A DNA stretch of 64,000 bases from contig NC_019703.1 in assembly GCF_000317045.1 (NCBI RefSeq), forward strand, positions 3,728,934-3,792,933, in the 5' to 3' direction. Made by a program: the position numbers and the translations under genes. Under the pieces are notes generated by a model. It was not told the origin of the DNA. It saw only the letters and a program-made list of their open reading frames with translations, and searched no databases. Each line of letters opens with the position of its first letter. Positions within the stretch are counted from its first letter, which is position 1. This stretch comes from Geitlerinema sp. PCC 7407. Lineage in GTDB: Bacteria > Cyanobacteriota > Cyanobacteriia > PCC-7407. Positions 17,546 to 24,859 of the stretch are shown piece after piece.

Positions 17546-18379
17546 ATGGCACCCCATCCCCGCAAACGATTTGGTCAGCACTGGCTGCGCAGCGAAAAGG
17601 TATTGCAGCGAATCGTGGCCGCTGCCGATCTAAGCGCGGGCGATCGCGTTTTGGAAATTGGGCCAGGGCAGGGGGTCTTGACGCGATCGCTTCTGGAAGC
17701 CGCCGAAGCCCTGCTGGCCATCGAGATTGACACCGATCTGTGCCGCGCCCTCGCCCAAAAACTAGGCAACCGGCCCAATTTTCTTTTGCTCCAGGGCGAC
17801 TTTTTGGAGCTGAACTGGCAGGCCATTCTCAATGACTTTCCCGCCTTCCAGAATCCTCGCAAAGTCGTCGCCAACATTCCCTACTACATCACCGGCCCCA
17901 TCCTCGAGCGCCTCCTGGGCACCATCGGCGCACCCAATCCCCAGCCCTTCGAGCGCATTGTCCTGCTGATCCAAAAAGAAGTGGCCGACCGGCTGTGCGC
18001 CAAGCCCGGATCGCGGGCCTTTGGGGCGCTGTCGGTCCGGGTCCAGTACCTGGCCGAGTGCGAATGGGTCTGCGCGGTGCCGCCCCACGCCTTTTTCCCG
18101 CCGCCCAAGGTGGAGTCGGCGGTGGTGTGTCTGCGACCCCGCCCCTTCCCCGCCGTGGTCGACAATCCCCGACAATTTGAAACCCTGGTCAAGCTCGGCT
18201 TTGCCACCAAGCGCAAAATGCTGCGCAATAACCTAAAAAGCGTGATCGACCGCGATCGCTTGTCCCACTTGCTGGAAAAATTAGAGGTGAACCCGCAGGC
18301 CCGCGCAGAAGACCTCAGCGTTGAGCAGTGGGTCATGCTCAGTAACTCGCTAACGACACCATGCGCGCCTACGCCCTAA
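17546..18379 (+). CDS. rsmA: 16S rRNA (A1518/A1519) dimethyltransferase
   Basis: About 277 residues. RKRFGQHWL at the N-terminus, SAM motif LEIGPGQGVLT, and the NIPYY catalytic motif (VVANIPYYITGPI). KsgA/RsmA dimethylates two adenines in the 3' hairpin of 16S rRNA during small-subunit maturation. ATG 17546 begins the conserved N-terminus. Its last 19 bp overlap ispE, a linkage seen in other bacteria, so co-translation is likely. Confidence 0.93.
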   Translation: MAPHPRKRFGQHWLRSEKVLQRIVAAADLSAGDRVLEIGPGQGVLTRSLLEAAEALLAIEIDTDLCRALAQKLGNRPNFLLLQGDFLELNWQAILNDFPAFQNPRKVVANIPYYITGPILERLLGTIGAPNPQPFERIVLLIQKEVADRLCAKPGSRAFGALSVRVQYLAECEWVCAVPPHAFFPPPKVESAVVCLRPRPFPAVVDNPRQFETLVKLGFATKRKMLRNNLKSVIDRDRLSHLLEKLEVNPQARAEDLSVEQWVMLSNSLTTPCAPTP

Positions 18380-19308
18380 AAGCTCCCGCCAAAGTCAATC
18401 TCTATCTGGAAATCATTGGCGATCGCCCCGATGGCTACCACGAGCTGGCCATGATTCTCCAGGGCATCGAGCTCTCGGACTTTGTGTACCTGCGATCGCT
18501 GAGCACCGACGAAATTCGCCTGCGCTGCAACCATCCCCAAGTCCCCACCGATCGCACCAACCTGGCCTATCGGGCCGCCGAGCTGATGGTGCAGCAGTTT
18601 CCTGACGCCATGGCCCAGCGCGGCGGCGTCGAAATCACCATCGACAAGCGCATTCCGGTGGCTGCGGGCCTAGCGGGAGGTTCCAGCAACGCCGCCGCCG
18701 TCCTCGTGGGGCTCGATCTGCTGTGGGATCTGGGCCTGACCCAAATCGAGCTGCAAGACCTGGGGGCCAAGCTGGGCTCCGATGTGCCCTTTTGCATTGG
18801 GGGCGGCACCGCTCTGGCGACCGGTCGGGGCGAGCAGCTCTCTGAGCTGCTCAATCCTGCGCCCCTGTACGTCGTGCTGGGGAAATATCGCAGCCTGTCT
18901 GTGTCCACCGCCTGGGCCTACGGCACCTACCGCCGCGAGTTTGGCGACCAGTACGTGTCTGGGCCTGCGGCGCTCCAGGAGCGCTGGCACAGGGTCCACT
19001 CTGGCCCCCTGGTCAAGGCGATCGCGGGCGGCCACAGCACCCAGATCGGGCCGCTTCTCTATAACGATCTGGAGCGGGTGGTGCTGCCGGCCCATCCCCA
19101 GGTGCAGCACCTGCGGGAGGTCCTAGGGAGCCACCCCGAAGTCTTGGGAGCGATGATGTCCGGTTCGGGGCCGACGGTGTTTGCGCTGACGGCGTCCGAA
19201 GCGTCAGCGGAGGCGGTGCGAGAGGCGACGCGTCAGGCGATCGCCGACCCCGATCTCGAGCTTTGGGTGACGCGCTTTTGCAGCCACGGCATCCAGGTGA
19301 CCGAGTAG
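18361..19308 (+). CDS. ispE: 4-diphosphocytidyl-2-C-methyl-D-erythritol kinase
   Basis: 315 residues of the GHMP kinase family: AKVNLYLEIIGDRPDGYHEL at the N-terminus, the ATP loop PVAAGLAGGSSNAAAVL, and GAMMSGSGPTVFAL near the C-terminus. It phosphorylates CDP-methylerythritol in the MEP isoprenoid pathway, which feeds chlorophyll phytyl, carotenoids and quinones. It overlaps rsmA by 19 bp. Confidence 0.94.
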   Translation: MRAYALKAPAKVNLYLEIIGDRPDGYHELAMILQGIELSDFVYLRSLSTDEIRLRCNHPQVPTDRTNLAYRAAELMVQQFPDAMAQRGGVEITIDKRIPVAAGLAGGSSNAAAVLVGLDLLWDLGLTQIELQDLGAKLGSDVPFCIGGGTALATGRGEQLSELLNPAPLYVVLGKYRSLSVSTAWAYGTYRREFGDQYVSGPAALQERWHRVHSGPLVKAIAGGHSTQIGPLLYNDLERVVLPAHPQVQHLREVLGSHPEVLGAMMSGSGPTVFALTASEASAEAVREATRQAIADPDLELWVTRFCSHGIQVTE

Positions 19309-19354
19309 CCGCGCGATCGCCCGCTGATTTCCTTTTATTTCTCGGTGTTTTGCT

Positions 19355-19681
19355 ATGAGCAACCTTTCTCCCCAGCCCCCCGAAACCAATGCGCCCCCCG
19401 GCGTGTTGCAGTGCCTGACCAGCGCCTTGATTGCAGGCACGATCGCCCTCTTGATGTACAAAGTCACCGGCGGCATCGCGGCGAATTTCGCCAGCCACCC
19501 GCTCCACTCAGACAACTACACCGCCCAGAGAATTGCCTCAGCGGTGCGGACCCTCGTCATCGGCATGTGCGCCCTCGGGAGCGGCATTTTTGGCTTTGCG
19601 GCCCTGGGGCTGACGGCCCTGAGCGTGCAGACCTTCATCCAAAAGGTCCGCCAGCGCCCAGAGCCCCCTTCCCAGTCCTAG
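19355..19681 (+). CDS. DUF3082 cyanobacterial membrane protein
   Basis: 108 residues. Two hydrophobic segments (LTSALIAGTIALLMYKV and VIGMCALGSGIFGFAALGL) flank a short loop with HSDNYTAQ. This fits the DUF3082 family found in cyanobacteria and plastids, function unknown. It follows ispE by 46 bp, so it may be in the same operon. Its stop overlaps the stop of the convergent VOC gene by 4 bp. Confidence 0.8.
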   Translation: MSNLSPQPPETNAPPGVLQCLTSALIAGTIALLMYKVTGGIAANFASHPLHSDNYTAQRIASAVRTLVIGMCALGSGIFGFAALGLTALSVQTFIQKVRQRPEPPSQS

Positions 19682-20154
19682 ACCGGTGCCAGCTCGCGAT
19701 CGCGGTTGAAAAAGGCCGCCAGAGACTCCGGCTGCATAAACCGGAGATACTCCTCGGCGCAGTCCGGCGGCAGCAGCTCCATGAGCAGGTGGTTCTCGAT
19801 CCACAGCTCCACCAGACTGAACAAGCCATCTCGGTTACAGGCCAAGGCCCGCCAGCCCTCGCGCGCCGCAATTCGCTCGATGTCTTCACGGCTCACCGGC
19901 ACTGACACCGCCGCATGGGTCGCCGAGTAGGGCGACGCAGACGGCACTGTCACGAACGAAGCCTGATCCTCTCCAGGCAACATTTCGGTTCCGAAGGGAT
20001 AGACCTCGATCATGGTGCCATGGCGATCGAGCGACAGGACTACATAGCTGCCCGGATTGGGCGGAAACGGTGCCACCTGGCCCTGCCAGAGCTCTGCCAA
20101 GACCTCGGCAACGTGCTGGGGATCGCGGACCGCAATCGAGATGTGGTGAATCAT
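19678..20154 (-). CDS. VOC (glyoxalase/bleomycin-resistance) superfamily protein
   Basis: About 158 residues. MIHHISIAVRDPQHVAEVLAE is the typical first beta-alpha unit, with His3 or His4 as possible metal ligands, and GTMIEVYPFG supplies a Glu ligand position. The second unit ends in LMELLPPD. Substrate unknown; these proteins bind a metal and act on small molecules or sequester them. ATG 20154 is used rather than the TTG two codons upstream. Confidence 0.75.
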   Translation of the reverse strand: MIHHISIAVRDPQHVAEVLAELWQGQVAPFPPNPGSYVVLSLDRHGTMIEVYPFGTEMLPGEDQASFVTVPSASPYSATHAAVSVPVSREDIERIAAREGWRALACNRDGLFSLVELWIENHLLMELLPPDCAEEYLRFMQPESLAAFFNRDRELAPV

Positions 20155-20483
20155 GGTCAAAAAACCTCAATAGGAATTTAAGGAGCCTGGGGACTAGGCG
20201 CAGCGAGGACCCAGAAAGCACTTGGGAGACGCTGTGGCGCTGGGCGCGATCGCCCGAGACGCGGCCTGATGCGGGAGCCGCGATCTAGTTATTTAAAGCT
20301 CGAGCACCGTCAAACTTCAGCGATATTTCCGCGATCGTACCGTTGCTTTCCCGGACAAAGCGCTCTTGATCACTACAGCGAGGACACGCAATATTACGGA
20401 CACGCTTCCTCAGCAGACCAACAACACCCTTTAAAATCAGGAAGCCCCTTGCCTAGCGGCCCTTTGCGGCTTCGTCCTGCCCC
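20155..20483. other. Intergenic region, nothing recognised
   Basis: Between the divergent VOC and photolyase genes. It must hold both promoters, but no clear -35/-10 pair, hairpin or small gene was seen. One short open frame lacks any family feature. Confidence 0.4.
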
Positions 20484-22013
20484 ATGACCATTGGAATTTG
20501 GGTTCTCGGTGACCAGCTCTCCCTCAACCAGAGCGCCCTTGCTCAGCGGCGCTCCCAGGCGGCTGACACCCCCGTCCTGCTGATCGAGTCCCTCAACCAC
20601 GCCCAGGCGCGCCCCTACCACCGCCAAAAGCTGGTCCTGGTCTGGTCGGCCATGCGCCACTTTGCCGAGACGCTGCGGCAGCAGCAGTGGCCTGTGACCT
20701 ACGAAACGGCCCCTGACTTCCAGACGCCGCTGGTCCAGTGGATCCAGGCTCACAACCTGCGGGAGGTGTGGGTCATGGCGCCGTGCGATCGCCCCTTTCA
20801 GGACCTGCTCGAAACGCTGGAGCTGCCCTGCGATCTCAAGATCTGGCCCAACAACCACTTTTTGTGGTCCGAGGAGGACTTTCGCACCTGGGCCACCGGC
20901 CGCAAGCGCTTGCTCATGGAGGACTTTTATCGGGAGGGTCGCAAGCGCTTCGGCATCCTGATGACCGGAGACCAGCCAGCCGGGGGCCAGTGGAACTTCG
21001 ACAAGGACAACCGCAAACCGCCCAAACAAGGGCTACAGCCCCCTGCCCCGCTGTGGTTTGAGCCTGACGCCATCACCCAGGAAGTCCTAGCGCAAGTCCG
21101 TACGCTGACAGCAGATTCGGCCTCGGCCTACGGCCACCTAGAGCCGTTTCGATGGGCCGTGACCCGGGACCAGGCCCTGGAGGTCCTGCAAGACTTTGTG
21201 GAGCACCGGCTACCAAATTTTGGGACCTATCAGGATGCCATGGTGACCGGCCAGGACACCCTGTGGCACGGCCTGCTGTCGCCCTACCTCAATCTGGGGC
21301 TTCTCGAGCCTCGCGAGGTGATCGAGGCAGTCGAGACGGCCCACCAGCAGCGCAATCTAGCCCTCAATCACGTCGAAGGGTTCATTCGTCAGGTGATGGG
21401 CTGGCGGGAGTACATGCGGGGGCTCTACCGCTTCTTGGGCGCGGACTACGCCAACAGCAACTGGTTCGGGCACAGGGCCGCGCTCCCGGAGTTTTTCTGG
21501 ACGGGGAAGACGGACCTCAACTGTCTGCGCCAGACCCTCGACCAGGTGGCGCGCACGGGCTACGCCCATCACATTCAGCGCCTGATGATCTTGGGAAACT
21601 TTGCCTTGATCGCAGGCCTTGATCCCCAGGCGGTGGAGCAGTGGTTTCACGCGGTTTTTATTGATGCCTACGACTGGGTGATGCAGACCAACGTGCTGGG
21701 CATGGGTCTGTTTGCGGATGGCGGTCGGCTGGCGTCCAAGCCCTACGCCGCTTCTGCCAACTATGTGGGCCGCATGAGCGACTATTGCGGCCAGTGCACC
21801 TACAATGCCAAGGCGCGCACGGGTCAGGGAGCCTGTCCGTTTAATTTTTTCTACTGGGACTTTTTGCTGCGTCACCGGGAGAAGCTGGCGTCCCAGGGCC
21901 GCATGAGTCTGATCCTGGGAAATCTCAAGCGGATGGACGAAGCGGAGGCCCAGGAAATCCAGTCATTGGCCCAAGCTTGGCGCGATCGCCACGCGCCAGA
22001 AGCCAAAAGTTGA
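20484..22013 (+). CDS. FeS-type photolyase/cryptochrome (DPRP family, PhrB-like)
   Basis: 509 residues. The N-terminal domain is DPRP-like (IWVLGDQLSLNQSAL, MEDFYREGRKRFGILM). The C-terminal FAD domain has EGFIRQVMGWREYMRG and YAHHIQRLM, containing the His implicated in (6-4) repair in this family. Four Cys fit the [4Fe-4S] ligands: 347, 435, 438 and 451 (YCGQC, then ACPFN). Bacterial members such as PhrB repair (6-4) photoproducts using light. It lies directly beside the candidate replication origin. Confidence 0.9.
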   Translation: MTIGIWVLGDQLSLNQSALAQRRSQAADTPVLLIESLNHAQARPYHRQKLVLVWSAMRHFAETLRQQQWPVTYETAPDFQTPLVQWIQAHNLREVWVMAPCDRPFQDLLETLELPCDLKIWPNNHFLWSEEDFRTWATGRKRLLMEDFYREGRKRFGILMTGDQPAGGQWNFDKDNRKPPKQGLQPPAPLWFEPDAITQEVLAQVRTLTADSASAYGHLEPFRWAVTRDQALEVLQDFVEHRLPNFGTYQDAMVTGQDTLWHGLLSPYLNLGLLEPREVIEAVETAHQQRNLALNHVEGFIRQVMGWREYMRGLYRFLGADYANSNWFGHRAALPEFFWTGKTDLNCLRQTLDQVARTGYAHHIQRLMILGNFALIAGLDPQAVEQWFHAVFIDAYDWVMQTNVLGMGLFADGGRLASKPYAASANYVGRMSDYCGQCTYNAKARTGQGACPFNFFYWDFLLRHREKLASQGRMSLILGNLKRMDEAEAQEIQSLAQAWRDRHAPEAKS

Positions 22014-22020
22014 GCAATCA

Positions 22021-22320
22021 GCCAGTTTTTGGGTCAGTTTGGGGACACTTTGCAATTCTTTGTTTTCGCGGCGCGTTTTCCCCAAAGATTCCACAGCTTT
22101 TCCACAGAAGAGGGGGATCTTTTCCACAGGTTGGCCGAGGTTTTCCACAGGCCGCCACGAAGCCATCAGCGTTTGTGCCCTGTCCTGGGGATTTCGATCA
22201 AAGTTTGGGGCGGCTCAAAACCAGGAAAATTGTTGTAAACGAAGATAAATAAACGGCGGCTGAAACCCTGATTCTTTCGTAAACCTTTTTTTAATCGGAA
22301 GGCGATCGCAACATTTCGCA
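22021..22320. other. Candidate chromosomal replication origin (oriC)
   Basis: A phased DnaA-box cluster is followed within about 75 bases by an AT-rich stretch (22215-22300: AAAATTGTTGTAAAC, then AAATAAAC, then a run of T's), suitable as an unwinding element. No protein gene is supported between 22014 and 22551. dnaA and dnaN are not in the window, but cyanobacterial origins are often not beside dnaA. An alternative is a DnaA-titration or regulatory site. Confidence 0.6.
22076..22149 (+). promoter_or_regulatory. Phased DnaA-box cluster (TTTTCCACA x3 plus one near match)
   Basis: Exact TTTTCCACA at 22098-22106, 22120-22128 and 22141-22149, and TTTTCCCCA at 22076-22084. Start-to-start spacing is 22, 22 and 21 bases, about two helical turns, all on one strand. 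A weaker GATTCCACA lies at 22087-22095. TTTTCCACA is the DnaA box reported for cyanobacteria. Repeated 9-mers at constant phase are hard to explain by chance. Confidence 0.8.
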
Positions 22321-22551
22321 GCATTGACAACCCTCCCCCCTGATACCGCACAATGGTGCGACCGACACATTCATAACGCTTCGCTAGACCCTCGTTTCTA
22401 CGCTGGGTAGACGGGTTGACAGTGCCTGTTGCGACACATTCCCACCCGGCGGATTGCAGACAGCGCGGAGCGTCGTTTTGGCTTGTCAAATTTTCCTATT
22501 TTTCGCGTTGCGATCGAAGTTATCCCGTTGTTCCAAGGAGTAAAGGTTCCT

Positions 22552-22752
22552 ATGAACGCTACAGTCAGCATCTTGGCCGAAATCCCCGAAGAGTTGCACG
22601 AAACCCTCAAAGGCTATCTGGAAGCCCATCCCGACTGGGACCAGGACCGCGTTTTCACGGCGGCGCTGTCGCTGTTCCTGCTGCAAAACGGCGACTGCGA
22701 TCGCCGGGCTGCGCGGGTCTATCTCGACACGCTCTTCAAGCACGCGGCCTAG
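22552..22752 (+). CDS. DUF2811 cyanobacterial small protein
   Basis: 66 residues. ATG 22552 is preceded by AAGGAG at suitable spacing; upstream in-frame codons have no SD. SILAEIPEELHETLKGYLE and AALSLFLLQNG are the DUF2811 hallmark; the helical pattern resembles ribbon-helix-helix-sized proteins. Conserved in cyanobacteria, function unknown. A strong terminator follows 66 bp after the stop, so the gene is probably monocistronic. It is the first gene downstream of the candidate origin. Confidence 0.8.
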   Translation: MNATVSILAEIPEELHETLKGYLEAHPDWDQDRVFTAALSLFLLQNGDCDRRAARVYLDTLFKHAA

Positions 22753-22818
22753 AGCCTATGGCGCAGGATGCGAGAAAGACCGAGCCTGCGCCTTGAGCCC
22801 CCGCTTGTGAAAAGCCTG

Positions 22819-22847
22819 CCCCCGCCGAAAACTCGGCGGGGGTTTTT
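22819..22847 (+). terminator. Strong rho-independent terminator
   Basis: CCCCCGCCGA (22819-22828) pairs perfectly with TCGGCGGGGG (22833-22842) around AAAC, then five T's. It terminates the DUF2811 transcript. Confidence 0.92.
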
Positions 22848-22959
22848 GATGGGTGTGTTACGAGGGCGTTACACTTGCGGGTTCTGTGAACCCAAGCTTC
22901 GGGGGATGGGGTATGGTGAAAAGCGGTTGAGTTCTAAGCTGGCAAAAGGCTTTTAATAT

Positions 22960-23550
22960 ATGGCTTATTTCTGGTTTAAGGCGTTTCACATTGTCGGTGT
23001 GGTGGTGTGGTTTGCGGGCCTGTTTTACCTGGTGCGCCTGTTCATCTACCACGTGGAGGCCGAAGAACAGCCTGAGCCAGCGCGAGGCATTTTGCAGAGC
23101 CAGTATCTCCTGATGGAGAAGCGCTTGTACAACATCATCACGACGCCGGGGATGCTGGTGGCGGTGGCGATGGCGATCGGGCTGCTGACGACGGAACCCG
23201 AAGTGCTCCACGACTGGTGGCTGCACGTGAAGCTGGGGTTTGTGGTGCTGCTGCTGGGCTATCACCACTACTGCGCCCGGATTCTCAAGCAGCTAGAAAA
23301 AGGGACCTGTCGCCTGAGCAGCGGGAAGCTGCGGGCGCTCAATGAGGCGCCGACCCTGCTGCTGGTGGCGATCGTGATGTTGGCCGTGTTCAAAAATAGT
23401 TTCCCGACCAGCGCTAGCGTGTGGGTGATGGTGGCGCTGGTGGTGTCCATGGCGGCGTCGATCCAGCTCTACGCCAAGATTCGCCGCCGCAATGAGGAGA
23501 AGCGTCGCGCCGAGGCGATCGCGTCTCAAACTCCCGCAGAATCTGTCTAG
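22960..23550 (+). CDS. hemJ: Protoporphyrinogen IX oxidase HemJ
   Basis: 196 residues with about four membrane segments. WFKAFHIVGVVVWFAGLFYL carries the His of the N-terminal haem-binding/active site; YHHYCARILKQLEKG and LRALNEAPTLLLVAIV are further family hallmarks. HemJ (slr1790 type) oxidises protoporphyrinogen IX in haem and chlorophyll synthesis and is the usual cyanobacterial enzyme. The following gene begins 15 bp after it, suggesting an operon. Confidence 0.93.
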   Translation: MAYFWFKAFHIVGVVVWFAGLFYLVRLFIYHVEAEEQPEPARGILQSQYLLMEKRLYNIITTPGMLVAVAMAIGLLTTEPEVLHDWWLHVKLGFVVLLLGYHHYCARILKQLEKGTCRLSSGKLRALNEAPTLLLVAIVMLAVFKNSFPTSASVWVMVALVVSMAASIQLYAKIRRRNEEKRRAEAIASQTPAESV

Positions 23551-23565
23551 AGATGTCCTAGCGCT

Positions 23566-24639
23566 TTGCTGGCTGAGGTTGAGAGCTACCTAAAAACGGC
23601 GATCGCCCCCCAAGGGATCGTCCTAGACCAAGACCCTTCGGCCCTCTGGCGGGCGCTGCGGGGTCTTGGCGATCGCGGCTGGCTGGCGCTGCGGGTGCCG
23701 GTGGCGGCGGGGGGTGGCGGCCTCGACGGGTGGCAGTACTGGCAGTTTCAAGCGGCGATCGCCCGCTACTCGGGGGCCTTGGCTTTTTTGCAGACCCAGC
23801 ACCAGAGCGCAGCGGCCCTGCTGGCCCAGAGCCCCAACGATCGGCTCAAGGAGACCTATTTACCGCTGATCCCGTCCGGTCAGCGGCTGCTGGGGATCGG
23901 CTTTTCCCATCTGCGGCATCCCGAACCGCCGCTCAAGGCGATCGCCGTGGAGGGAGGCTACGAGTTCACGGGCAGCGTCCCCTGGGCCACGGGCTACGGC
24001 TGCTTTCACGACTGGCTGGTGGCGGCGGTGCTGCCCTCAGGAGACTCGGTTTTCGGGCTGATCCCGTTTCGAGAACTGCGCAGCAGCACCAGCGGAGAAA
24101 TGACGTTTCAGGGGCCGATGCTGCTCACGGCCCTGCAATCGACCCAGACCGTCTCAGCCAGCTTGCGCCAGTGGTTTGTGCCCGCCGCTCGCGTAGTATG
24201 CCACCAGCCGGGGGACTGGATCCACGAGAATGATCGGCGCAACGCCCTCAAGGGGACCTCGCTGGCCCTGGGGTGCGCCCAGGCGGGCATTGATCAGGTG
24301 GTGAAGATGGCCCAGCGCCGTGACGAAGCCGCTTTGGCGTCCGTGGCCGAAGCTCTGGCCCAAGAGCGCGATCGCTGCTGTCAGGCAATTCGCGTCGCCC
24401 TCGAGACCGGCAGCAGCCCTTGGGAAGATCAGCTGCGGCTGCGGGCCTGGGCCACAGAGCTGGCATTCCGCTGCGCCCAGGCAGGCGTCGTGGCGGCGGG
24501 CGGAGCCGCCAATCACCGGAGCCACGACGCCCAGAGAATTTATCGCGAGGCGATCGTCTTTAGCGTGTCCGGCCAGACGGCGGCGATCCGGGAGGCAACG
24601 CTCCAGCGGCTGACCCAGGCTGGGGACGCGGCCCTGTAA
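23566..24639 (+). CDS. Acyl-CoA dehydrogenase-like flavoprotein
   Basis: 357 residues starting at a TTG; no ATG is nearby in frame. The order fits the acyl-CoA dehydrogenase fold: an N-terminal helical part (LGDRGWLALRVPVAAGGGGL), a middle beta domain (GSVPWATGYGCFHDWLVAA), and a C-terminal four-helix part (LGCAQAGIDQVVKMAQR). No catalytic Glu could be placed with confidence. Such cyanobacterial proteins need not act in beta-oxidation; the substrate is unknown. Probably co-transcribed with hemJ. Confidence 0.75.
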   Translation: MLAEVESYLKTAIAPQGIVLDQDPSALWRALRGLGDRGWLALRVPVAAGGGGLDGWQYWQFQAAIARYSGALAFLQTQHQSAAALLAQSPNDRLKETYLPLIPSGQRLLGIGFSHLRHPEPPLKAIAVEGGYEFTGSVPWATGYGCFHDWLVAAVLPSGDSVFGLIPFRELRSSTSGEMTFQGPMLLTALQSTQTVSASLRQWFVPAARVVCHQPGDWIHENDRRNALKGTSLALGCAQAGIDQVVKMAQRRDEAALASVAEALAQERDRCCQAIRVALETGSSPWEDQLRLRAWATELAFRCAQAGVVAAGGAANHRSHDAQRIYREAIVFSVSGQTAAIREATLQRLTQAGDAAL

Positions 24640-24859
24640 TGCGCTTACTTGCTCTAAGCTGCTCAATTTTGCCTAATTTGGTTAGAATTCGGCTGCGACG
24701 AGAGGAGATCCCGCGCCCATTTTGTCTCAGGGCCGGCGATGCCAGATCCCAGGGCTTCGGCTGCGCTCGATAAGATGGGAAAAGCGGTGCAGGGTCAATA
24801 GTGCGCGACCTTCTCCGGTTGAACTTCTTTTTGCTCACGCTGTCAGTCCGGCAAACCCT

